Shown: in pieces, positions 29,697 to 37,974 of the stretch
How positions within the stretch are numbered: position 1 is the stretch's first letter
Layout of the letters: every line of letters begins with the position of its first letter
NCBI GenBank assembly: GCA_019114465.1
Contig: DXFM01000027.1
Location: 79,445 to 143,444 of the forward strand
Direction of reading: 5' to 3'
Length of the DNA: 64,000 nucleotides
DNA from: Candidatus Lachnoclostridium avicola
GTDB taxonomy: Bacteria > Bacillota > Clostridia > Lachnospirales > Lachnospiraceae
Made by a program: the position numbers and the translations under genes
The notes under the pieces: model-generated
Database searches by the model: none
The model's input: only the letters and a program-made list of their open reading frames with translations
Told to the model about the DNA's origin: nothing

Positions 29697-30575
29697 ATGA
29701 GGGACACGACGATGATGCATCCGGAGGACCGGGCCGCCGTGCTGGTGGAGGCCCTTCCCTATATTCAGGACTACTACGGTCAGACCGTGGTGGTCAAGTA
29801 CGGCGGCAACGCCATGATCAACGAGGAGTTAAAAGAGGCCGTGATCCGGGACATGGTACTGCTGTCCCTGGTGGGCGTGCGGGTGGTAGTGGTCCACGGC
29901 GGGGGCCCGGAGATTTCCGGGATGTTAAAGAAAATCGGAAAAGAATCCCGCTTTGTGAAGGGACTGCGCTACACCGACCGGGAGACCATGGACATTGTGC
30001 AGATGGTCCTCTGCGGCAAGGTGAACAAGGATCTGGTAACTCTGCTCGCCAGGGCAGGAGGAAGAGGCATGGGCCTGGGAGGTATGGACGGCGGCCTGTT
30101 CTCAGCAAAACAGCTGACCGATGAGGACGGAACGGATTACGGCTATGTGGGGGAGATCACGGAGGTGAATCCCGCCCCGGTGACCGATCTGCTGGACGCG
30201 GGCTACATACCGGTGGTCTCCTCCGTGGCGGGAGGCGCCGACGGGGAGACGGCCTACAACATCAATGCGGACACGGCGGCGGCGAAGCTGGCCATCGCCC
30301 TGAAGGCCAAGAAGCTGATCCTGCTCACAGACGTACGGGGGCTTTTGAGGGATCCGAAGGATGAGGAAACTCTGATCCGCAGCCTGAAGGTGTCGGAGGT
30401 GCCGGCACTGGTGAAGGCGGGGGTGATCTCCGGCGGCATGATCCCGAAGGTGGAGTGCTGCGTGGAGGCGGTGAGAAACGGTGTGGAGCGGGCCAACATC
30501 CAGGACGGCCGGGTGAAGCACTCGGTGCTCATGGAGCTTTTGTCCGACGACGGCGTGGGCACCATGATCCACTGA
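29697..30575 (+). CDS. argB: Acetylglutamate kinase
   Basis: VVVKYGGNAM; VVVHGGGPEISGML; SGGMIPKVECC. Confidence 0.96.
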   Translation: MRDTTMMHPEDRAAVLVEALPYIQDYYGQTVVVKYGGNAMINEELKEAVIRDMVLLSLVGVRVVVVHGGGPEISGMLKKIGKESRFVKGLRYTDRETMDIVQMVLCGKVNKDLVTLLARAGGRGMGLGGMDGGLFSAKQLTDEDGTDYGYVGEITEVNPAPVTDLLDAGYIPVVSSVAGGADGETAYNINADTAAAKLAIALKAKKLILLTDVRGLLRDPKDEETLIRSLKVSEVPALVKAGVISGGMIPKVECCVEAVRNGVERANIQDGRVKHSVLMELLSDDGVGTMIH

Positions 30576-30659
30576 GATTCATCGGGAAGATCTTCGCCTC
30601 TCGGGGCGGGGCGGCAGAATTCCGGGTCTGGCGCCCGGAGAAGGGAGAAATCAGAAAAT

Positions 30660-31853
30660 ATGACATATAAAGAGCTGAAACAGGAAGAAGAATGCTATGT
30701 AATGCCCACCTACGGCCGGTATCCCGTGGCCCTGGACCGGGGAAAGGGAGCCAGACTGTGGGATGTGGAGGGAAAGGAGTACATCGACATGGCCTCCGGC
30801 ATCGGCGTCAACTGCCTGGGATACGGAGATAAAGACCTGGTAAAGGCCATATCAGAGCAGGCGGGCCGCCTGATGCACGTCTCCAACCTCTACACCACGG
30901 CGCCCATGGTCCAGACGGCGAAGACCCTGGTGATTTTCTCCGGCCTGGAAGGGGGAAAGGTATTTTTTGCCAATTCCGGGGCGGAGGCCAACGAGGGAGC
31001 CATCAAGCTGGCCAGAAAATACAGCTTTGACAAATACGGGGAGGGGAGAAGTAAGATTATCACCCTGAAAAATTCCTTCCACGGCCGCACGGTGACCACT
31101 CTAAAGGCCACGGGCCAGGATAAATTCCACCAGTACTTTTTCCCGTTCACAGAAGGCTTTGACTACGCCGAAGCGGGAGATCTGGAGGATCTGAAGAAGA
31201 AGGCGGGAAAAGACGTCTGCGCCGTGATGATCGAGCTGATCCAGGGAGAAGGCGGCGTTCTGCCTCTGGATCAGACCTACGTCCAGGAGGTGGAGAAGCT
31301 GTGCCGGGAGAAGGACCTGCTGCTGATCGTGGATGAAGTGCAGACGGGAATCGGAAGGACCGGCAGCCTGTTCTGCTTCCAGCAGTACGGGATCCGTCCC
31401 GACGTGGTCACCATGGCGAAGGGACTGGGAGGAGGCCTGCCCATCGGGGCGGTGCTGGCGGCGGGAAACTGCAGCACCGTTTTAGGGCCGGGAACCCACG
31501 CCTCCACCTTCGGCGGATCCCCCACAGTCTGCGCCGCCGCCAACGCCGTGCTGGCGAAGGTCAATAATCCTGTATTTCTGGAAAAGGTGCGCAGCAAGGG
31601 AGAATACATCCGCCAGAATCTTCAGGCTATGAAAACGCCGGCCATCAAGGGTGTCCGCGGCATGGGACTGATGATCGGAATTGAGGTGGAGGCGGGAAAG
31701 CAGGGAGAGTACGTGAACCGCATGCTGGAAAAGGGCGTGCTGGCTCTCACCGCCGGCTCCAGCGCCGTCCGTCTGCTGCCGCCCCTCACCATCACCATCG
31801 AGGAGATCGACGAAGCCCTGAAGGTGATGAAAGACGTGTTCGGGGCAGCATAA
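30660..31853 (+). CDS. argD: Acetylornithine aminotransferase
   Basis: FFANSGAEANEGAIKLARKY; LLIVDEVQTGIGRTG; TMAKGLGGGLPIGA. Confidence 0.95.
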   Translation: MTYKELKQEEECYVMPTYGRYPVALDRGKGARLWDVEGKEYIDMASGIGVNCLGYGDKDLVKAISEQAGRLMHVSNLYTTAPMVQTAKTLVIFSGLEGGKVFFANSGAEANEGAIKLARKYSFDKYGEGRSKIITLKNSFHGRTVTTLKATGQDKFHQYFFPFTEGFDYAEAGDLEDLKKKAGKDVCAVMIELIQGEGGVLPLDQTYVQEVEKLCREKDLLLIVDEVQTGIGRTGSLFCFQQYGIRPDVVTMAKGLGGGLPIGAVLAAGNCSTVLGPGTHASTFGGSPTVCAAANAVLAKVNNPVFLEKVRSKGEYIRQNLQAMKTPAIKGVRGMGLMIGIEVEAGKQGEYVNRMLEKGVLALTAGSSAVRLLPPLTITIEEIDEALKVMKDVFGAA

Positions 31854-31889
31854 GCCCGCGGGAGAATTTTAAAGAAAAGAGGTAAAACC

Positions 31890-32804
31890 ATGAAGCATCT
31901 TCTGAAAATGTCTGATCTGTCCAAAGAGGAGATCATTTCCATTCTGGATCTGGCAGACCAGTTAAAATATGAGCAGAAAAACCACATTCCCCACCCGCTG
32001 CTGGCGGGAAAATCCCTGGGCATGATCTTCCAGAAATCCTCCACCAGAACCAGGGTGTCCTTTGAGGTGGGTATGTACCAGCTGGGAGGCCAGGCCCTGT
32101 TTCTCTCCTCCAACGACCTGCAGATCGGCAGGGGAGAGCCGGTGCAGGACACGGCCAGGGTGCTGTCCCGCTATCTGGACGGCATTATGATCCGCACTTT
32201 CGCCCAGAAAGAGGTGGAGGACCTGGCGGCCTACGGCTCCATCCCGGTGATCAACGGCCTGACGGACTACGCCCACCCCTGTCAGGTGCTGGCGGATCTG
32301 ATGACCATACGGGAAAAATACGCCGCCCTGGAGGGCATTAAGCTCTGTTACATCGGGGATGGCAACAACATGGCCAATTCCCTTATTGTGGGCGGCCTGA
32401 AAATGGGAATGAAGGTGGCGGTGGCAGCTCCTGAGGGATACCATCCCGACCCGGCCGTGCTGGATTTTGCCGCCGGCAATCCCGATTTCCTCCTGACCGG
32501 GGATCCTGCCCTGGCGGCGGCGGACGCGGACGTGGTCTACACCGACACCTGGGCCTCCATGGGTCAGGAGAAAGAGAAGGCGGAGCGTCTGAAAGCTTTC
32601 GCCGGCTATCAGGTGAATGAGGAGCTTTTAAAGAACGCAAAGCCCGGCGCCATGGTGCAGCACTGCCTGCCGGCCTACCGGGAGCAGGAGATCACGGAGG
32701 ACGTGTTTGAGGTTCACGCGGATGAATTGTTTGAAGAAGCAGAAAACCGCCTCCATGTGCAGAAGGCGGTTCTGGTAAAACTGATGGGGGAGGAGCAGCG
32801 CTGA
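31890..32804 (+). CDS. argF: Ornithine carbamoyltransferase
   Basis: FQKSSTRTRVSFEVGM; HPCQVLADLMT; HCLPAYREQEIT. Confidence 0.96.
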   Translation: MKHLLKMSDLSKEEIISILDLADQLKYEQKNHIPHPLLAGKSLGMIFQKSSTRTRVSFEVGMYQLGGQALFLSSNDLQIGRGEPVQDTARVLSRYLDGIMIRTFAQKEVEDLAAYGSIPVINGLTDYAHPCQVLADLMTIREKYAALEGIKLCYIGDGNNMANSLIVGGLKMGMKVAVAAPEGYHPDPAVLDFAAGNPDFLLTGDPALAAADADVVYTDTWASMGQEKEKAERLKAFAGYQVNEELLKNAKPGAMVQHCLPAYREQEITEDVFEVHADELFEEAENRLHVQKAVLVKLMGEEQR

Positions 32805-32827
32805 CGGGTCTGCCGGTTCCGGGGAGG

Positions 32828-34159
32828 TTATTCCTCCGCCGGGGCCGGCTTTAATTTTACGACAGCCTCCTCCACCTGGTGATCCTCGATGAGATTGATC
32901 TGGATGGTCATCTTCGGATGCTCCGCCAGAATGTTCTGGGGACCGTCCTCCGGCACCGTCCCCAGCAGGTTGAAGACCAGGCCGGTGAAGGTGTCGCAGT
33001 CCTCGTCGTCCAAGGACAGGCCGGTGGCGTCCTCAAAATCCCGGAGAGACACATTGCCGTGGACGGCGAAGACTCCGTCCTCCAGCTTTTCCACGGTGGG
33101 ATCCGGCTCGGAGGCAGTCTCCCCGGAGGATGTCAGGCTGCCCACCAGCTCCTCCACCAGGTCGTGGAGGGTGACGATGCCGGCGATGCCGCCGTACTCG
33201 TCCAGGACAATGGCCATGGAATTGTGGCTCTGCCTCATGTTGCGGAACAGCACGTCGGCCTTTAAGGTCTCCGGCACAAAGTAGGCGGGCTGTACGGCGT
33301 GGGCCAGGACGTTCTCCCGGCTCTTATCCTTCAGGCGGAAGTAATCCTTCGCGTTGAAGACGCCCACAATGTGGTCCGCAGAGCCCTCGCAAACCGGGTA
33401 CAGAGTGTGGCGGCTGTCGTGGATGGTGGCATCCCACTCATCCATGGAGTCCTCCATCCAGAGAAACAGCACGTCGGTCCGGTGGGTGCCGATCTCCCCG
33501 GCGGTCAGATCGTCAAATTCAAATACGTTCTGGATAAATTCCTTCTCCTCCCGGTCGATGGCCCCGTTCTCACTTCCCGCGTCCACCATCAGCCGGATCT
33601 CCTCCTCGCTCACCTGATCGTCTGCCTCGTTGGGGTCGATGCCTATGAGCCGGAGCACCGTGTTGGTGGAGAAGGACAGGAACCACACGATGGGGGCAAA
33701 CAGGGTGGAGATAAAACTGATCAGTCCGGAAATCCCCAGAGCCAGCTGCTCAGACTTCTTCATGGCGATCCGCTTGGGCACCAGCTCTCCGAAAATCAGG
33801 GTGAAGTAGGAGAGGATGAAGGTGATCAGCACCACGGCGATGGTGTTTAAGGTGCTGGCGGGGATGGGGACGCCCAGGCCGGACAGCCATTCCACCAGAC
33901 TGTCGGAAAAGTTGTCGGCGGCGAAGGCACTGCCCAGAAATCCGGACAGGGTGATGGCCACCTGGATGGTGGCCAGGAACTTGGCCGGGCGGCTGGTGAG
34001 CTTGCTCAGCCGTTTGGCTTTTTTGTTGCCCTGGGAAGCCATTTTGGCCAGCTTCGCGTCGTTGATGGAGAGGACCGCGATCTCAGCGCTGGCAAAGACA
34101 GCGTTCAGCGCGATCAAAACAACCTGTATCAGCAATAGAAATCCAACAGAATCTTTCAA
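32828..34159 (-). CDS. CorC/CNNM (HlyC/CorC, DUF21 + CBS) membrane protein
   Basis: DUF21 N-terminus AEIAVLSINDAKLAKMASQGNKKAKRLSKL...; CBS pair; MAIVLDEYGGIAGIVTLHDLVEELVG. Confidence 0.93.
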   Translation of the reverse strand: MKDSVGFLLLIQVVLIALNAVFASAEIAVLSINDAKLAKMASQGNKKAKRLSKLTSRPAKFLATIQVAITLSGFLGSAFAADNFSDSLVEWLSGLGVPIPASTLNTIAVVLITFILSYFTLIFGELVPKRIAMKKSEQLALGISGLISFISTLFAPIVWFLSFSTNTVLRLIGIDPNEADDQVSEEEIRLMVDAGSENGAIDREEKEFIQNVFEFDDLTAGEIGTHRTDVLFLWMEDSMDEWDATIHDSRHTLYPVCEGSADHIVGVFNAKDYFRLKDKSRENVLAHAVQPAYFVPETLKADVLFRNMRQSHNSMAIVLDEYGGIAGIVTLHDLVEELVGSLTSSGETASEPDPTVEKLEDGVFAVHGNVSLRDFEDATGLSLDDEDCDTFTGLVFNLLGTVPEDGPQNILAEHPKMTIQINLIEDHQVEEAVVKLKPAPAEE

Positions 34160-34225
34160 TGTTATACAACCTCTTTCTTAATATTCATAGTATTGGTCTT
34201 TTTCGGTAAATGTGTGCGGCAGACT

Positions 34226-34287
34226 AAAAAAGCATAAGACGAAACCCGTGTGCCGGATCAGAGCCCACAGGTTATGTCTTATGCTTT
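34226..34287 (-). terminator. Intrinsic terminator in the CorC/CNNM leader
   Basis: Minus strand AAAGCATAAGAC (34287-34276) ... GTCTTATGCTTT (34240-34229), U-run to 34226; perfect 12-bp outer stem. Confidence 0.85.
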
Positions 34288-34352
34288 GTATTTAAAAAAA
34301 CGAACATGTTTTTATCTCGTTCAGGGTCTGCGTCGCTGTCTACGGCGTCCAT
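34272..34352 (-). CDS. Acidic/proline leader peptide MDAVDSDADPERDKNMFVFLNTKHKT
   Basis: AGGAGG at 34370-34365, 12-nt spacer, 26 codons; stop lies inside the terminator hairpin; within the promoter-to-corC leader. Confidence 0.65.
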   Translation of the reverse strand: MDAVDSDADPERDKNMFVFLNTKHKT

Positions 34353-34393
34353 TATGTATACTGGCCTCCTTGAAATATTGTAATATGAGAAGA

Positions 34394-34422
34394 ATTATAG
34401 GCAGAAACAGGAGTTTTGTCAA
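34394..34422 (-). promoter_or_regulatory. Consensus sigma-A promoter for the CorC/CNNM leader
   Basis: Minus strand TTGACA (34422-34417) - 17 nt - TATAAT (34399-34394). Confidence 0.85.
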
Positions 34423-34459
34423 CTGGCAAAAAAGGTTTGTGTAAATTTAATAAAAAATA

Positions 34460-34487
34460 TTGACAACCCCAAAAAAAACTGTATAAT
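34460..34487 (+). promoter_or_regulatory. Promoter of the PatB-type lyase gene
   Basis: TTGACA - 16 nt - TATAAT. Confidence 0.8.
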
Positions 34488-34547
34488 TAAGTTATATGAT
34501 AGTTAAGCAACTTAATTAACAAAAATTTTAGAAAGGGGATCTGAAAA

Positions 34548-35759
34548 ATGAAGTACGATTTCACAAGTATTATGGACCGGAGAGGGAAGGACGCCATTGC
34601 TGTGGACGGCCTTGGAAAGAATCCCGGATTTGCTCCGGAGCCTCCGAAGGAAGGCTATGACATCATTCCCATGTGGGTGGCGGATATGAACTTCCCCACA
34701 GTGCCCACCATTCCCGAGGCGATTATCGAGAGAGCGAAGCATCCGGCATATGGATATTTCTCCGCAACTGACGAGTACTACAATTCCATCATCAAATGGC
34801 ATGAGACGAGAAACGGCGTGACCGGCCTGACCAAAGAGTGCATCGGCTATGAGAACGGCGTTCTGGGCGGCGTCATCAGTGCGCTGAACGTATTCTGCTC
34901 CAAAGGCGACAAGGTTCTCCTTCACACCCCCACCTATATCGGATTTACCAACTGCATGACCAACAACGGCTACGACATGGTGCTCAGCCCCTTAAAGAAG
35001 GATGAGAACGGCGTATGGCGCATGGACTTCGAGGATATGGAAGAGAAGTTAAAGACCCAGAACATCCACGCGGCAGTGTTCTGCTCTCCCCACAACCCCT
35101 GCGGCCGTGTATGGGAGAAGTGGGAGATCGAGAAGGCCATGGAGCTCTATAAGAAATACGACGTGTTCGTAGTTTCTGACGAGATCTGGTCCGACATTAT
35201 CTTAAACGGCCACAAGCACATCCCCACCCAGTCTGTGAGCGAGGATGCCCGCATGCGCACCGTGGCAGTGTACGCTCCCAGCAAGACCTTCAACCTGGCC
35301 GGACTGGTGGGAAGCTACCATATTATTTACAACAAGTGGATCCGTGACAGGGTACTGAAAGAGTCCTCTCTGCCCCACTACAACGACATGAACGTGCTGA
35401 GCATGCACGCCCTCATCGGCGCCTACAAGCCGGAAGGCTATGAGTGGGTGGATGAGCTGCTTCAGGTTCTCAGCGAGAACGTAAACTACGCCTGCGATTA
35501 TATCAAGGAGCATTTTGACGGAGTGGAAGTTTCCAAGCCTGAGGGAACCTACATGCTGTTCTTAGACTGCACCAAGTGGTGCGAGAAGCACGGCAAGACC
35601 ATCGCCGACGTGGAGAAGGCCGGCTGGGACGTGGGTGTTGCATGGCAGGACGGCCGGATGTTCCACGGTCCGTGCTCCATCCGTATGAACCTGGCCCTTC
35701 CTCTTTCCAGAGTGAAGGAAGCTTTCGAGCGCCTGAGCAAGTACGTATTCTGCGACTGA
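34548..35759 (+). CDS. PatB/MalY family PLP-dependent C-S lyase/aminotransferase
   Basis: MWVADMNFPTVPTI; FCSPHNPCGRVW; YAPSKTFNLAGL (PLP lysine). Confidence 0.93.
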   Translation: MKYDFTSIMDRRGKDAIAVDGLGKNPGFAPEPPKEGYDIIPMWVADMNFPTVPTIPEAIIERAKHPAYGYFSATDEYYNSIIKWHETRNGVTGLTKECIGYENGVLGGVISALNVFCSKGDKVLLHTPTYIGFTNCMTNNGYDMVLSPLKKDENGVWRMDFEDMEEKLKTQNIHAAVFCSPHNPCGRVWEKWEIEKAMELYKKYDVFVVSDEIWSDIILNGHKHIPTQSVSEDARMRTVAVYAPSKTFNLAGLVGSYHIIYNKWIRDRVLKESSLPHYNDMNVLSMHALIGAYKPEGYEWVDELLQVLSENVNYACDYIKEHFDGVEVSKPEGTYMLFLDCTKWCEKHGKTIADVEKAGWDVGVAWQDGRMFHGPCSIRMNLALPLSRVKEAFERLSKYVFCD

Positions 35760-35797
35760 CAGAATCAAAAAAATAAAAAGGAACGGAGGAATCTGCA

Positions 35798-36343
35798 GTG
35801 AAATTTCAGACAGGAGAGAAACTGGACAATTTTATGTTTGACACTCCCTTTGAACCGGGGCTGGAGTTAAAGGAAACGGCGGAACGGGTGAGCGGCCGGA
35901 CGGCGCTCCTGTTTCTGAGATACTATGGCTGCACCCTCTGCCAGCTGGACATTCACCGTCTGGCAGCCGGATACGGGGAGATCAGGGATGCGGGAGGCCA
36001 GGTACTGGTGGTCCTCCAGTCCAGGCCCCAGACCATCGCCGGACAGGTGAAGCCGGATGATCTGCCCTTTGACATCATCTGCGATCCGGAAGGAAAGCTC
36101 TACGAGACCTATGAGATCAACCCGGCGCCCAGTATGGAAGCCATGGTGGACGCTCCCACCATGGAGAAGATCAAGGCCGCTCAGGCGGAGGGCTTCCAGC
36201 ACGGAGAGTACGAAGGAAATGAGCTGCAGCTCCCGGCGGTGGTGGTTGTGGACAGAGATCTGACTGTGACCTACGCCCACTACGGGACCACCGCAGGCGA
36301 CGTGCCGGATGTGAAAGAGCTGGCGCGCCTGCTGACGGAATAA
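35798..36343 (+). CDS. Peroxiredoxin-like/redoxin-domain protein
   Basis: TALLFLRYYGCTLCQLDIHRLA; FDIICDPEGKLYETYEI; AHYGTTAGDVPD. Confidence 0.82.
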   Translation: MKFQTGEKLDNFMFDTPFEPGLELKETAERVSGRTALLFLRYYGCTLCQLDIHRLAAGYGEIRDAGGQVLVVLQSRPQTIAGQVKPDDLPFDIICDPEGKLYETYEINPAPSMEAMVDAPTMEKIKAAQAEGFQHGEYEGNELQLPAVVVVDRDLTVTYAHYGTTAGDVPDVKELARLLTE

Positions 36344-36515
36344 CCGAAATAAGATCCAACGACGAGGACGGAACGAACGGACAGAGGAATGTCCGGGCGT
36401 TCCGCCCTTGTTTTTTCACGGGTTTCGTCGATTTTTCCCGGAATTATTTTGTTGCATATCTGATATTTTCTATTATAATAGATGGGGTAGAAAGATGCCA
36501 AAGAGGAGATCTGCA

Positions 36516-37841
36516 ATGGAAGATGCGAGAGAATACCTGTCAGAGATACCGGCGTTTGCCAGGGAAAAGCACAGTCTTTCCCAGGCGGAATCATTTTTCC
36601 GGGAGCTGGGCTGTCCGTTTCCGGGCCGGGTGATCCACGTGGCGGGAACCAACGGAAAGGGATCTGTCTGCGCCTTCCTCTCATCCATTCTCCGGGCATC
36701 CGGATTTCATGTGGGAACATTTACTTCTCCCCATCTGAGGGACATCCGGGAGCGGATCTGTCTGGACGGGGAGCTGATTGGAGAAAAGGCATTTCAGCAA
36801 AGCTTTAAGAAGGTGTATCAGGTCTGGAAAAAGATGGAGAAGGAGGGGATAACCCACCCCACCTTTTTCGAGTACCTGTTTTATATGGCGGCAGCCTGGT
36901 TTTATCAGGTGAAGCCGGATGTGGTGATCCTGGAGACGGGGATGGGAGGCCGGAGAGATGTGACCAATATCTGCCGGCCGGACATCACTGTGATCACCTC
37001 CATCAGTCTGGATCACATGGCATATCTGGGGAATACGGTGGAAGAGATCGCCGGAGAGAAGGCGGGGATCATCAAAAAGGGAGTCCCCCTGGTATTTGAC
37101 GGAAATGACAGCCGGGCAGCCGGAGTGATCCGGGAGGCGGCAGAGGCCGTCAAAGCTCCCTGGTGGGATGTGAGGGAGGAGAATCTCTCTGTTGCCTGGG
37201 AAGGAATCTTTCCCAGGGTGGCCTACCCCTTTGAGGATGGCCGGGCGGAGGCGGTTCTCCCCTTCCCCGCCGGTTATCAGGTGTGGAACGGAGCTCTGGC
37301 GGTGAAGGCGGCGGAGATTTTAAAGGGATTAGAAGAAGCTTCCCCCGCGGGAACGGAGCCGGGCCATGAGATCACAGCCGCTGAGGTGGCGGAGGGACTT
37401 TCATCGGCCCGCCACGGAGGCCGCATGGAGGAGGTGCTGCCGGGATTTTATCTGGACGGCGCCCACAACCGGGACGGGATCCGCGCCTTCGGCCAGGCGG
37501 CCGCCAGAATCGGGAGAGAGCGGGGAAGGAAGATCCATCTGCTGTTCTCCGCCGTGTCCGACAAGGAGTACGGCGCCATGGCCGCGGAGCTGGCGGAGGA
37601 TCTGAAGCCGGAGGATATCACGGTGGCCAGAATGGAGAGCGAACGGGGCCTGTCCCTGGAGGCCATGGAGAAGGCTTTTTTCAGAGCCGGCTGCCTGGTG
37701 TACGGGTACGGCTCTGTGAGGGAGGCCCTTCGCGCCGCTCTGGAGAGAAAGGGAGAGGACCTGCTGTTTGCTGCCGGCTCCCTCTATTTTGTGGGAGAGC
37801 TGAAGGAATGCCTCAAGGAGGAAGAACATGATAAATTTTGA
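36516..37841 (+). CDS. folC: Folylpolyglutamate synthase/dihydrofolate synthase
   Basis: HVAGTNGKGSVCAFLSSIL; ETGMGGRRDVTNI; FYLDGAHNRDGIRAF. Confidence 0.93.
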   Translation: MEDAREYLSEIPAFAREKHSLSQAESFFRELGCPFPGRVIHVAGTNGKGSVCAFLSSILRASGFHVGTFTSPHLRDIRERICLDGELIGEKAFQQSFKKVYQVWKKMEKEGITHPTFFEYLFYMAAAWFYQVKPDVVILETGMGGRRDVTNICRPDITVITSISLDHMAYLGNTVEEIAGEKAGIIKKGVPLVFDGNDSRAAGVIREAAEAVKAPWWDVREENLSVAWEGIFPRVAYPFEDGRAEAVLPFPAGYQVWNGALAVKAAEILKGLEEASPAGTEPGHEITAAEVAEGLSSARHGGRMEEVLPGFYLDGAHNRDGIRAFGQAAARIGRERGRKIHLLFSAVSDKEYGAMAAELAEDLKPEDITVARMESERGLSLEAMEKAFFRAGCLVYGYGSVREALRAALERKGEDLLFAAGSLYFVGELKECLKEEEHDKF

Positions 37842-37965
37842 CGAAGAGATCAAGCGTTTTAAACCCAGCCTGGACGTGGAGGAGGTGGAGGACGCCATTG
37901 TGAAGAGCGACCTGACGGATATGACGGACCTGATGATGGAATTGATCAGAGAACAGCAGAGATAG
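37828..37965 (+). CDS. 45-aa conserved-looking acidic protein MINFDEEIKRFKPSLDVEEVEDAIVKSDLTDMTDLMMELIREQQR
   Basis: AGGAGG-like SD (aaggaggaagaacATG); 14-nt overlap with folC; 9 nt before the TPR gene. Confidence 0.6.
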   Translation: MINFDEEIKRFKPSLDVEEVEDAIVKSDLTDMTDLMMELIREQQR

Positions 37966-37974
37966 GCGGTACCT

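Noticed and set aside
28326-29720. 464-aa minus-strand ORF opposite argJ
   Set aside because: Antisense to a strongly supported argJ; low-complexity His/Gly/Arg-rich translation typical of GC-rich shadow ORFs.
32879-33850. Plus-strand ORFs opposite the CorC/CNNM gene
   Set aside because: Shadow ORFs of a well-supported coding strand.
34220-34422. Classical M-box (ykoK) Mg2+ riboswitch upstream of the CorC/CNNM gene
   Set aside because: The leader is too short and lacks the recognisable M-box core; the SD + acidic ORF + terminator explains it better.
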